Assembly: GCA_028023455.1 (NCBI GenBank)
Contig: JAQFVV010006726.1
Span: 62,001 to 126,000, forward strand
Length of the DNA stretch: 64,000 bases
Source of the DNA: Epiperipatus broadwayi
Lineage: Eukaryota; Onychophora; Udeonychophora; Euonychophora; Peripatidae
Direction of reading: 5' to 3'
A program made the position numbers and the translations under genes. Positions 25,319 to 36,900 of the stretch are shown here, piece after piece. Below the pieces are notes generated by a model that was not told where the DNA came from, made no database searches, and was given only the letters and a program-made list of their open reading frames with translations. The stretch's first letter is position 1, and every line of letters starts with the position of its first letter.

Positions 25319-25542
25319 TTAATTATGTAATTACTGTATTTATAAATATTTAATTAAATAATTATGTATATTGCTTTAGAGAAGTACAGACATTGAATTA
25401 TAATATGATATATATATAGTTACTAAGTACCAAATATATTCTACCATTCTCTTATGTGCTTATGACTTTTAATATGATCAGTGCATTACTAGGTAAATCC
25501 GGAATATTAGATGGGGGTTTATACATATATATATATATATAT
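25319..25542. other. A+T-rich sequence ending in a (TA)n target site
   Basis: Nothing is recognised except the TA run (25525-25542) into which element B is inserted; the matching TA run resumes at 35481. Confidence 0.5.
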
Positions 25543-28500
25543 TGTAACCATTCGATTGTAGTCCCAACTACATAACATCAACAAAACATAAGTGCGCTAA
25601 GAATTGTAACCTCGATCACCGATCAATTCCCGCTGCACACTGTCAGCTATTAAGAGCTGTAACCAAAAGCATATCATGCTATCTATATTATGCACCAAAG
25701 ACCACAACCAACATCTGGAGCAACTTACCACAGACTAAACCAATGATATAACATAAACTTTTTATGATTTAATTTGATCGCAGCCAGGGTGTACCGCGAA
25801 GACCTATCATAGTAGTATGATAAAATACATTAAACAAATTATAAGTATGTAATGTTATTATCTTTCAAACCTTAATTTGCGATTTTCATTGTATGAGACC
25901 CGATGGCCGACCATGTACAAGATGGCATAATTTGTGGAATTACATAAGATTATGAAATTTTAAACCATGTATATGATTTTTAATACAAATGCTAGTCCAG
26001 GTAAAGCTTTGCAATAAATAAACATAAATACTTGGGTTCTTTTTTTATAGTTTACTATATCACTGAGACTCTTATTATACTGACAAATGACAATTTAAAA
26101 ACGTTAAGTAAATATATTCAATCATGTCATTATCTGGTAAATCTGTTTACAGGTTTAATAATCAATTTATATTGTATACTAGAATCAACTACGCAAAGCT
26201 AAAATGATGGAAAAGGTAAATGGGATTTTATTGTACCTTACATATCATAAACTACCAAAGACGAAAAGCATCTAAATGTTTTCTCAAAATATCACTAAAC
26301 TCTTATATCATGTTGACGATAGTATGTACTTCAATGTATGCTCTATCCAAAGTTTATGATTTCTGATTTTACGAATGACAAATAGCAACGGCACAGTAAG
26401 TTTAATTATAAATCAACGTTTATTTACAAATTTATGAATAATAAGTAATTAATTCTAATGTTATAATTAAAGACATAAATAAACAAATAAAATAAATAAA
26501 TTATAATTCCATCGACTTTCTTCAATAACATATCATAGGTACGGTTTTTAAAAACCTAATCATACCTTATATTTCAATTTGATATAATGAATGTATTGGG
26601 GAAATTATACTAAATTCAACATCAATTCATGAAACATCTAATGTCATTTCCAGATTCAATAAATCTATACCGTAACTTATAATAATATAATAAATAATAT
26701 TATATCTGTAGGATTTAGCTATAATGCAATCATTAAATAAAGTGAAAATTTAAACTTACATTCAGGTAAATAATAATCAACAGTTAATTATTATGAGGTA
26801 ACTTGAATAGAATGTCCTGCCACAATTTAATGATCTAACTTATAAATTATACTTACAAATGGAAGAAGATGATTTAGCAGAATAACTAAAATACTTTGCC
26901 CAACTTATATCTATGAAGTAAAACCATATTCCTGTGGATGCATTCATCTACACATAGGAATTAAATAACACTAAATTCTTTGTGGATTTATACACCATCA
27001 TAAAGTAATAAGTATAATTACACAATTCCACGGATTAACCACCAGCACAGGAATGAGTGTAAAATACAAAAAAAAATGGCAATTAAGTAATCTGCGGATT
27101 AACCACCGGCACAGATTAATGCCTTTTAACATTATAAAACAACATTACTATTTACTTCACATTAAAGTGCAAAATCATCCTCCTCAGTTATTCTGACCAT
27201 TCAGAAAACACTAACATTTTAGCAAATGTGGGTTCTTGCATAATAAAATGTTACACTAATCAGGACAACTAATGTACTAACTTATCTTGCTTAAAATAAA
27301 ACATATGTAATATAATATAAGTAAGATTAGTATAGGAATAGAAATCTGGAAAGACTCACAAAATACCTCATGAAAAATTGATACATCTCATAAATTCATT
27401 TAGTACTTTTCAAGCTTTTTCGCAAGCGCTATTCTCTTGAATAAGTATTTTATTCAACCCCTATTAATTTAAACTTAATAAAATATAACTTATGAACTTC
27501 ACATGCAAGTTCATATAACGATAAAATTAAAGTAATGCATTATTCATCAAATACATAAAATCTAACAGGTGTGTGCGTAATATAAATTATATGTATAGCA
27601 TATTATAGTTCAATACATGAATTCTAGCAGGTGTGTGTATCGCAAATTAAATTGTATAGCATTTTATAACTACAAATATGATCCGTGAAATCCATGTACG
27701 ATGTGTCGAACAATAAATATATGAAGTAATAGCTACAATTATAGTTGAATTCCATACATGTAATTTTATCCATTTGTATTAGTTATTATAAGCACTATTA
27801 GATTAACGATTTTACATGGCTCCATAAACATGAAACAATTCCAAAACATGACACGCAGAGTTTAATAGAAAATGTTTTTTTCATAAGTTATTAATTTCTA
27901 CATTTCTCTATTAAAACTGTTCCAAGTTTATCACATCCATGCTAATATTTATTTATCCATGCTTAAATCTAAAAATACTAATTATAGCAATTAATTTAAT
28001 CATTCCAAACTGACGATAAAATTAGAAAATAGCTTTGATTAATTATTTGAAGACTGTTTTTATTATCCAAGTGGTAAACAAATTAACTAGCAAATATATT
28101 ACTGGCATTGCAAAGTTAAATATCAATCAATACTATATTTTTTTATTAAAATTATAAACGGAAATATTAAATTATGTTAATAACTTTAACATTTTACTTT
28201 AATTTAAACTTCTTCTTTTTTAAAAAGCAAATTTTCATATTTATAAAACTTCTGTAATTAAAATACTTATTTAATTTTTCCAAATTGTAGAATAATAAAT
28301 ATTTTAAAACATACCAAAATCTTGCAATTAATTCTGCTTTTAAACTGGAAAGCTCCGACCTATTTCAAATGTAATATTGGAAAATTATTACTGGCAATTT
28401 GATCCAACTGGCTAGCCAACTTGAACAGACTTTTAAATTTAGCAATTCATCTTATTATTAAATACCACTATGTTATTTTTACGTTTATAGAAAACTTTGT

Positions 28501-29057
28501 GGTAATCCATTTACTTGTTAACTATTTTAAAATAAGCTTATCATATTTACACCATTTGCCTTTTACCATTTTCTTTTCTTTGTCCCCCCAAAAGCAACAC
28601 TATCAGACGATCTTTTTTTTAAATTCACGCTCCTTTTTTTTTTACATTGAAACGCATATGTAATTACTGTATTTATTTTTAATAATTAAATTTAGTTGAA
28701 CAAATGGTTTTTTTTTTAAATTCAATGGAAATAATTTTTAAGACCATTTTAAACAAATAAAAATTATTATTATTTTTAATAATATTTTACCAAATTTAAT
28801 GTGTTGTCAAATTTTTAAAAAGTTAAACATTTTGATATGAATTAGTATATGGAAAGAAGCAATTTAAATTTATTAAAATAATATAGACAACAGGTAAGGC
28901 AAAATATTACCCATTCTCTCTAATAAATTATTTTGAATATAAGAGAGTAATCTGTTCAAAGTGCAAATCAAGCCAATCAAATCACCAAAAGAAGACAGAG
29001 AAATTTTTATACCAGTTACATCAATTATTATATTTTATACTAAAATATATGGTTACA
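25543..29057 (-). repeat. Element B 3' LTR
   Basis: 3515 bp, TGTAACC...GGTTACA. It contains the hairpin array at 26937-27117 and a tandem duplication of about 77 bp at about 27550-27680 (GCAGGTGTGTG... / CAGGTGTGTGCG...). No coding sequence is supported in the direction of transcription. Confidence 0.93.
26937..27117 (-). other. Array of four related hairpins in LTR B (3' LTR copy)
   Basis: On the minus strand four successive elements share a loop core of the type TGTG..GGTGG.TTAATCC enclosed by different stems: AATCTG/CAGATT, ATTCC/GGAAT, CTTT/AAAG and ATTCCT/AGGAAT. The stems differ in sequence yet still pair, while the inner motif is kept (GGATTAACCACC appears twice exactly on the plus strand at 27032-27043 and 27099-27110). 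This suggests a structured RNA or a protein-binding array. Function unknown. Confidence 0.5.
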
Positions 29058-29080
29058 GTTTACACCCCCCTATGGAAAAA
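29058..29080 (-). promoter_or_regulatory. Polypurine tract of element B
   Basis: The minus strand reads CATAGGGGGGTGTAAAC directly before the LTR start TGTAACC. The G-run lies 7 nt from the LTR edge, the expected place for plus-strand priming. Confidence 0.6.
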
Positions 29081-29210
29081 AATATCTTTCTTCAGAATTC
29101 CATTTCATCAAATTCTACTAAGGTACATCATAAGTCACTATTTTTATTATCCTATCTATAATTTATCATCAATCTGAATATGGTATAACATTTACACGAT
29201 ATAAATCCCC

Positions 29211-29405
29211 CTAATTTATTGAAGGTACAGGTTTCAAACTACGTGCATTGTAGGTGCCTCGGATTCCTTCAGGGGTTGAGAGCATAAATGCATTCTCTCC
29301 CACCTGGATTTCAATCATGAAAGGTCCATTATATAAGCTTAAAAATTTTCTAAATTCATTTTTCTTTAAGTTGCTAACATGAGGAACTTTTCCATGAGGC
29401 CCCTT
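29211..29405 (-). pseudogene. Integrase C-terminal remnant of element B
   Basis: 64 codons follow the gag stop (TAG, 29406-29408) in the same frame. The translation contains LYNGPFMIEI, the 'GPF-V' strand of the small barrel at the end of Ty3/gypsy integrases, and GIRGTYNARSLKPVPS, the usual 'G-YN---LKPY' ending. Protease, RT, RNase H and the integrase core are gone, so this is the 3' edge of an internal deletion whose 5' edge is at the end of gag. Because the frame is kept, read-through of the TAG would give a Gag-integrase-tail fusion; there is no evidence that this happens. A short domain call, but the motif order is convincing. Confidence 0.7.
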
Positions 29406-31376
29406 CTAGTTTAATGTATTACTTTTAACATTTGTCTTAATACCCTTTGTGTGAAGTGGTTTAATTCCACTAATAGCAGGTTGATTTCTATCTTGGGTCT
29501 TATTAATTAGACTAGGTTGACCATTAACTCTATGATAAAAATTTGGTCGTTTATAACTACGACTCCTACTCTGGTATCTTTTATCACGATAAGGACTTCT
29601 TATGGGAGCAACATTAACATTAGCAATGGAACAGTTATGAGAAGCTCTAGCATCCTTTCCACCTCTATATCTGTTTTCCAGGTCACATTCACTTGTCTCT
29701 AGTGCATCTAAGATCTCTGACACCTCATCAATTGTATACTTATCCGCAGCAATCAAAACTTGTTCAATCTGTCGAGGTAAGTTATGTCTTAAGATCCTGA
29801 CTATATGATGTTCAGATAATGGAAAAGCAGTTAAAGTTTTAAGTTTGACCGCCTGTCCATGAAAAAATTGAGTATAGCTACCTTTATTAGCATTGTACTT
29901 TTCTCGAGTGATTTGATAACACATGTTATCCTGACGATCTTCACCCCAGAAACTTGACATTATTAAATGTTTAAAATCTCCATATGTTTGAGGACAATCA
30001 AACAAAGACTGCCACCAAGCTTTTGCAGCAGCATAAAGATGGTTTCTGGAGATAGCCAGTTTTTCTCTTTCTGAAAATGCACATAAAGTAAACAATTCCT
30101 CCAGATTTTGAAGAAATTCTAGAGGGTTTTCCAAATACTCCCCTTTAAATGGCTTAATCTTTAGAAATTTAAGAGCTGTAGATCCACCCATAGACATATC
30201 TGTGTTCTTGACATCATTGGCCACAGATTCAATTCCTAATGGTTTTTGGAAAATGGGAGTTGTGCGGAGACCAGTAAAATTACCATCTGATACAACTACT
30301 TCTTTAACAGAGGTCTCTGTCCCATCCACATGACACTTGGTGTTTTGACCAATGAAATTATCATTTTTCTCTTGAGCCTTTTGAATTTCCAACATTTTTA
30401 GTTGAAGATTTTCAATCTTTGCCTCTAGTTTCTGTCCTTCTTTAAACTCATTTGACTCATTTGGCCACTCTTGACATTTATCCCTCACTTCCTTCAACTC
30501 TTTCTGCATCATTTCTAAATCTCCACTAAATTTAGCATTAGTCTTTTTCAATTCTTTATTCTCTACTTTAGACCTATTGATAGTTTCCTCCAAAATCTTT
30601 TTAATGCTCCCTAATTCTGCTCTGCTCTCTGTTACAGATTCACTCATGGATTTAAATATGCCTTGTTCAAAAGTTGAATGACTCTCATTCATATTCTGAA
30701 GTTTAACTTCCATTTCAGTTTTAATTTTATCAATAGATTTAGCAGATTGAGACTCTACTTCTTGAACTTTATAGTTCATTTCACTAACTATTTGTGCCAA
30801 CTGACTCCTTGAGTCTCCCATTGCCACATCAAGCACCTTCAGTTTAGTGTCCACCTTCTCCTCGTGGGTTATAAACTTATTTCCAATTTCTTCTATCTGA
30901 ACTTCCAAGTGCTTTTTATAATCTAAGAAATTAGCTTTAATTTCTTCTAATTTAATATCAGACTCCCCTTTAGCTGCCTTACAACTATTTTCTAATGATT
31001 GAAATTTTTGATTAAATTCCTCCACTGTTTTTACCCTAGCAGCTTCTATTTTTTCTTTCACAAACTCCTGAACTTCAGCCATTTTATTCTCAAAACTATC
31101 TAATTTTTCAGACATCTCTTTTTGGGAAAGAGACTGTTCATTCAATTTTTCAGTCATCTCTTTTTGGGAAAGAGACTGTTCATTCAATTTTTCAGTCATC
31201 TCTTTTTGGAAAAGAGACTGTTCATTCAATTTTTCAGTCATCTATTTTTGGGAAAGAGATTGTTCGTTCATTCCAATCTCTATGCGTTGAAGCATCAACA
31301 TAAACCGTTGTTGGAAATCAAGATCAGGAACTTCTTTGGTTCTCTCAGGATAATTAATTTCTTCAGAATCACTCAT
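29406..31376 (-). pseudogene. gag: Gag of element B, with a premature TAG after 44 codons
   Basis: The natural start is probably ATG 31376 (MSDSEEINYPERTKEV), 0.57 kb after the PBS. In frame, codon 45 is TAG (31242-31244) where neighbouring repeat units have GAG; re-initiation at the next codon gives 611 residues to 29406. The N-terminus is a tandem array of 14-residue units (EMTEKLNEQSLSQK, two heptads) leading into coiled coil up to about residue 320 of the 611. The gag core (about 355-520) has FLKIKPFKGEYLENPLEFL, AAAKAWWQSLFDCP, MSSFWGEDRQDNM and FFHGQAVKLKTL, typical of insect-type Ty3/gypsy gag (Retrotrans_gag family). A basic Arg/Ser/Tyr stretch (YRDKRYQSRSRSYKRP) may bind RNA; no CCHC zinc knuckle is seen. 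It would form the particle for the element's RNA. Confidence 0.82.
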
Positions 31377-31940
31377 TTTGAGTATTTTATAACAACTATT
31401 TCAATATTTTGTGAAACCAAACTTTTACTTTCCTAAAATATATATGTTTTAATAACAATAATCAATTAAAATCTTGTTCAAGCCGACCAACCACTAAATC
31501 ATCACCACCAATAATCTATCCCAGATGGTATATCTCACATTCACACTAAAATAATCTGAACCCCCACTATAAATATTTGCAGTATTTTAACAACTACTTT
31601 ATAAACCCTTGATAATTTCAACTTCTCCCAATTCAATCATAAATATTGGTATATCTTGGAATACGATTGCTATTGACATCGGAAATCTATATAAGTAATT
31701 TGGAGAAATATATAGCAATAAAACATACAATATTTTATCACCATTATAGAGCATTTGTCACATGATAATATTCTTGTAATATGGGAAATTAAAATTGTAA
31801 TCAACAATCATTAATTAATTTAGTTCACACATTACCATATTGTACTCTGCAACGATCAATTAATCAAGTCGCATGTTTATAAAGTGCTAAAAACTGTAAT
31901 CGCACACTTATAATGACTGTATAACCTCAACATATTGGGC
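31377..31940 (-). other. Leader of element B
   Basis: About 0.56 kb between PBS and gag start, without a long frame. It holds degenerate repeats of the LTR-end motif (minus-strand GATTACA-type words near 31796 and 31895). Confidence 0.6.
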
Positions 31941-31959
31941 TGAACACGTTGTGGTGCCA
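31941..31959 (-). promoter_or_regulatory. Primer-binding site of element B
   Basis: The minus strand reads TGGCACCACAACGTGTTCA, 5 nt from the LTR edge. The first 15 positions resemble tRNA-Lys-type sites (TGGCGCCCAACGTG) with one insertion and a mismatch. The tRNA assignment is tentative. Confidence 0.6.
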
Positions 31960-31964
31960 AAAAT

Positions 31965-34900
31965 TGTAACCGTTCGATTGTAGTCCCAACTACATAACAT
32001 CAACAAAACATAAGTGCGCTAAGAATTGTAACCTCGATCACCGATCAATTCCCGCTGCACACTGTCAGCTATTAAGAGCTGTAACCAAAAGCATATCATG
32101 CTATCTATATTATGCACCAAAGACCACAACCAACATCAGGAGCAACTTACCACAGACTAAACCAATGATATAACATAAACTTTTTATGATTTAATTTGAT
32201 CGCAGCCAGGGTGTACCATGAAGACCTATCATAGTAGTATGATAAAATACATTAAACAAATTATAAGTATGTAATGTTATTATCTTTCAAACCTTAATTT
32301 GCGATTTTCATTGTATGAGACCCGATGGCCGACCATGTACAAGATGGCATAATTTGTGGAACTACATAAGATTATGAAATTTTAAACCATCTATATGATT
32401 TTTAATACAAATGCTAGTCCAGGTAAAGCTTTGCAATAAATAAACATAAATACTTGGGTTCTTTTTTTATAGTTTACTATATCACTGAAACTCTTATTAT
32501 ACTGACAAATGACAATTTAAAAACGTTAAGTAAATATATTCAATCATGTCATTATCTGGTAAATCTGTTTACAGGTTTAATAATCAATTTATATTGTATA
32601 CTAGAATCAACTACGCAAAGCTAAAATGATGGAAAAGATAAATGGGATTTTATTGTACCTTACACATCATAAACTACCAAAGACGAAAAGCATCCAAATG
32701 TTTTCTCAAAATATCACTAAACTCTTATATCATGTTGACGATAGTATGTACTTCAATGTATGCTCTATCCAAGGTTTATGATTTCTGATTTTACGAATGA
32801 CAAATAGCAATGGCACAGTAAGTTTAATTATAAATCAACGTTTATTTACAAATTTATGAATAATAAGTAATTAATTCTAATGTTATAATTAAAGACATAA
32901 ATAAACAAATAAAATAAATAAATTATAATTCCATCGACTTTCTTCAATAACATATCATAGGTACGGTTTTTAAAAACCTAATCATACCTTATATTTCAAT
33001 TTGATATAATGAATGTATTGAGGAAATTATACTAAATTCAACATCAATTCATGAAACATCTAATGTCATTTCCAGATTCAATAAATCTATACTGTAACTT
33101 ATAATAATATAATAAATAATATTATATCTGTAGGATTTAGCTATAATGCAATCATTAAATAAAGTGAAAATTTAAACTTACATTCAGGTAAATAATAATC
33201 AACCAACAGTTAATTATTATAAGGTAACTTGAATAGAATGTCCTGCTACAATTTAATGATCTAACTTATAAATTATACTTACAAATGGAAGAAGATGATT
33301 TAGCAGAATAACTAAAATACTTTGCCCAACTTATATCTATGAAGTAAAACCATATTCCTGTGGATGCATTCATCTACACATAGGAATTAAATAACACTAA
33401 ACACTTTGTGGATTTATACACCATCATAAAGTAATAAGTATAATTACACAATTCCGCGGATTAACCACCAGCACAGGAATGAGTGTAAAATACAAAAAAA
33501 TGGCAATTAAGTAATCTGCGGATTAACCACTGGCGCAGATTAATGCCTTTTAACATTATAAAACAACATTACTATTTACTTCACATTAAAGTGCAAAATC
33601 ATCCTCCTCAGTTATTCTGACCATTCAGAAAACACTAACATTTTAGCAAATGTGGGTTCTTGCATAATAAAATGTTACACTAATCAGGACAACTAATGTA
33701 CTAACTTATCTTGCTTAAAATAAAACATATGTAATATAATATAAGTAATATTAGTATAGGAATAGAAATCTGGAAAGACTCACAAAATACCTCCTGAACA
33801 ATTGATACATCTCATAAATTCATTTAGTACTTTTCAAGCTTTTTCGCAAGCGCTATTCTCTTGAATAAGTATTTTATTCAACCCCTATTAATTTAAACTT
33901 AATAAAATATAACTTATGAACTTCACATGCAAGTTCATATAACGATAAAATTAAAGTAATGCATTATTCATCAAATACATAAAATCTAACAGGTGTGTGT
34001 GTGATATAAATTATATGTATAGCATATTATAGTTCAATACATGAATTCTAGCAGGTGTGTGTATCACAAATTAAATTGTATTGCATTTTATAACTACAAA
34101 TATGATTCGTGAAATCCATGTACGATGTGTCGACCAATAAATATACGAAGTAATAGCTACAATTATAGTTGAATTCCATACATGTAATTTTATCCATTTG
34201 TATTAGTTATTATAAGCACTATTAGATTAATGATTTTACGTGGCTCCATAAACATGAAACAATTCCAAAACATGACATGCAGAGTTTAAATGAAAATGTT
34301 TTTTCATAAGTTATTAATTTCTACATTTCTCTATTAAAACTGTTCCAAGTTTATCACATCCATGCTAATATTTATTTATCCATGCTTAAATCTAGGAATA
34401 CTAATTATAGCAATTAATTTAATCATTTCAAACTGACGATAAAATTAGAAAATAGCTTTGATTAATTATTTGAAGACTGTTTTATTATCCAAGTGGTAAA
34501 CAAATTAACTAGCAAATATATTACTGGCATTGCAAAGTTAAATATCAATCAATACTATATTTTTTTATTAAAATTATAAACGGAAATATTAAACTATGTT
34601 AATAACTTTAACATTTTACTTTAATTTAAACTTCTTCTTTTTTAAAAAGCAAATTTTCATATTTATAAAACTTCTGTAATTAAAATACTTATTTAATTTT
34701 TCCAAATTGTAGAATAATAAATATTTTAAAACATACCAAAATCTTGCAGTTATTTCTGCTTTTAAACTGGAAAGCTCCGACATATTTCAAATGTAATATT
34801 GGAAAATTATTACTGGCGATTTGATCCACCTGGCTAGCCGACTTGAACAGACTTTTACATTTAGCAATTCATCTTATTATTAAATACCACTATGTTATTT

Positions 34901-35480
34901 TTACATTTATAGAAAACTTTGTGGTAATCCATTTACTTGTTAACTATTTTAAAATAAGCTTATCATATTTACACCATTTGCCTTTTACCATTTTCTTTTC
35001 TTTCTCCCCCCAAAAGCAACACTATCAGACGATCTTTTTTTTAAATTTGCGCTCCTTTCTTTTTTACATTGAAACGCATACGTAATTACTGTATTTATTT
35101 TTAATAATTAAATTTAGTTGAACAAATGGTTTTTTTTTTTAAATTCAATGGAAATAATTTTTAAGACCATTTTAAACAAATAAAAATTATTATTATTTTT
35201 AATAATATTTTACCAAATTTAATGTGTTGTCAAATTTTTAAAAAGTTAAACATTTTGATATGAATTAGTATATGGAAAGAAGCAATTTAAATTTATTAAA
35301 ATAATATAGACAACAAGTAAGGCAAAATATTACCCATTCTCTCTAATAAATTATTTTGAATATAAGAGAGTAATCTGTTGAAAGTGCCAATCAAGCCAAT
35401 CAAATCACCAAAAGAAGAGAGAGAAATTTTTATACCAGTTACATCAATTATTATATTTTATACTAAAATATATGGTTACA
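31965..35480 (-). repeat. Element B 5' LTR
   Basis: 3516 bp, TGTAACC...GGTTACA, very similar to 25543-29057. Its hairpin array lies at about 33355-33546; the fourth hairpin is better paired here (AATCTGCG/CGCAGATT) than in the other LTR. Confidence 0.93.
33355..33546 (-). other. Array of four related hairpins in LTR B (5' LTR copy)
   Basis: Counterpart of 26937-27117. Small differences fall mostly in stems (ATTCCGCGG against ATTCCACGG; GGCGCAGATT against GGCACAGATT) and either keep or improve pairing. Confidence 0.5.

Positions 35481-36900
<1,420 letters not shown>

Larger units (their letters stand above)
25543..35480 (-). mobile_element. Element B: non-autonomous LTR retrotransposon with 3.5-kb LTRs
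   Basis: Two direct repeats of 3515 and 3516 bp (25543-29057 and 31965-35480) begin TGTAACC and end GGTTACA, and differ by only scattered bases and small indels, so the insertion is fairly recent. The internal region is just 2.9 kb: PBS, leader, gag, 64 codons of integrase C-terminus and a polypurine tract, all on the minus strand. Both flanks are ATATAT, compatible with a target-site duplication within (TA)n. Protease, RT, RNase H and most of integrase are absent, so it depends on an autonomous relative. LTRs make up about 71% of the element. Confidence 0.92.

Noticed and set aside
28421-28663. 80-codon plus-strand frame, repeated at 34843-35085
   Set aside because: It is similar in both places only because it lies in the two LTRs of element B; it is antisense to the element and has no recognisable domain.
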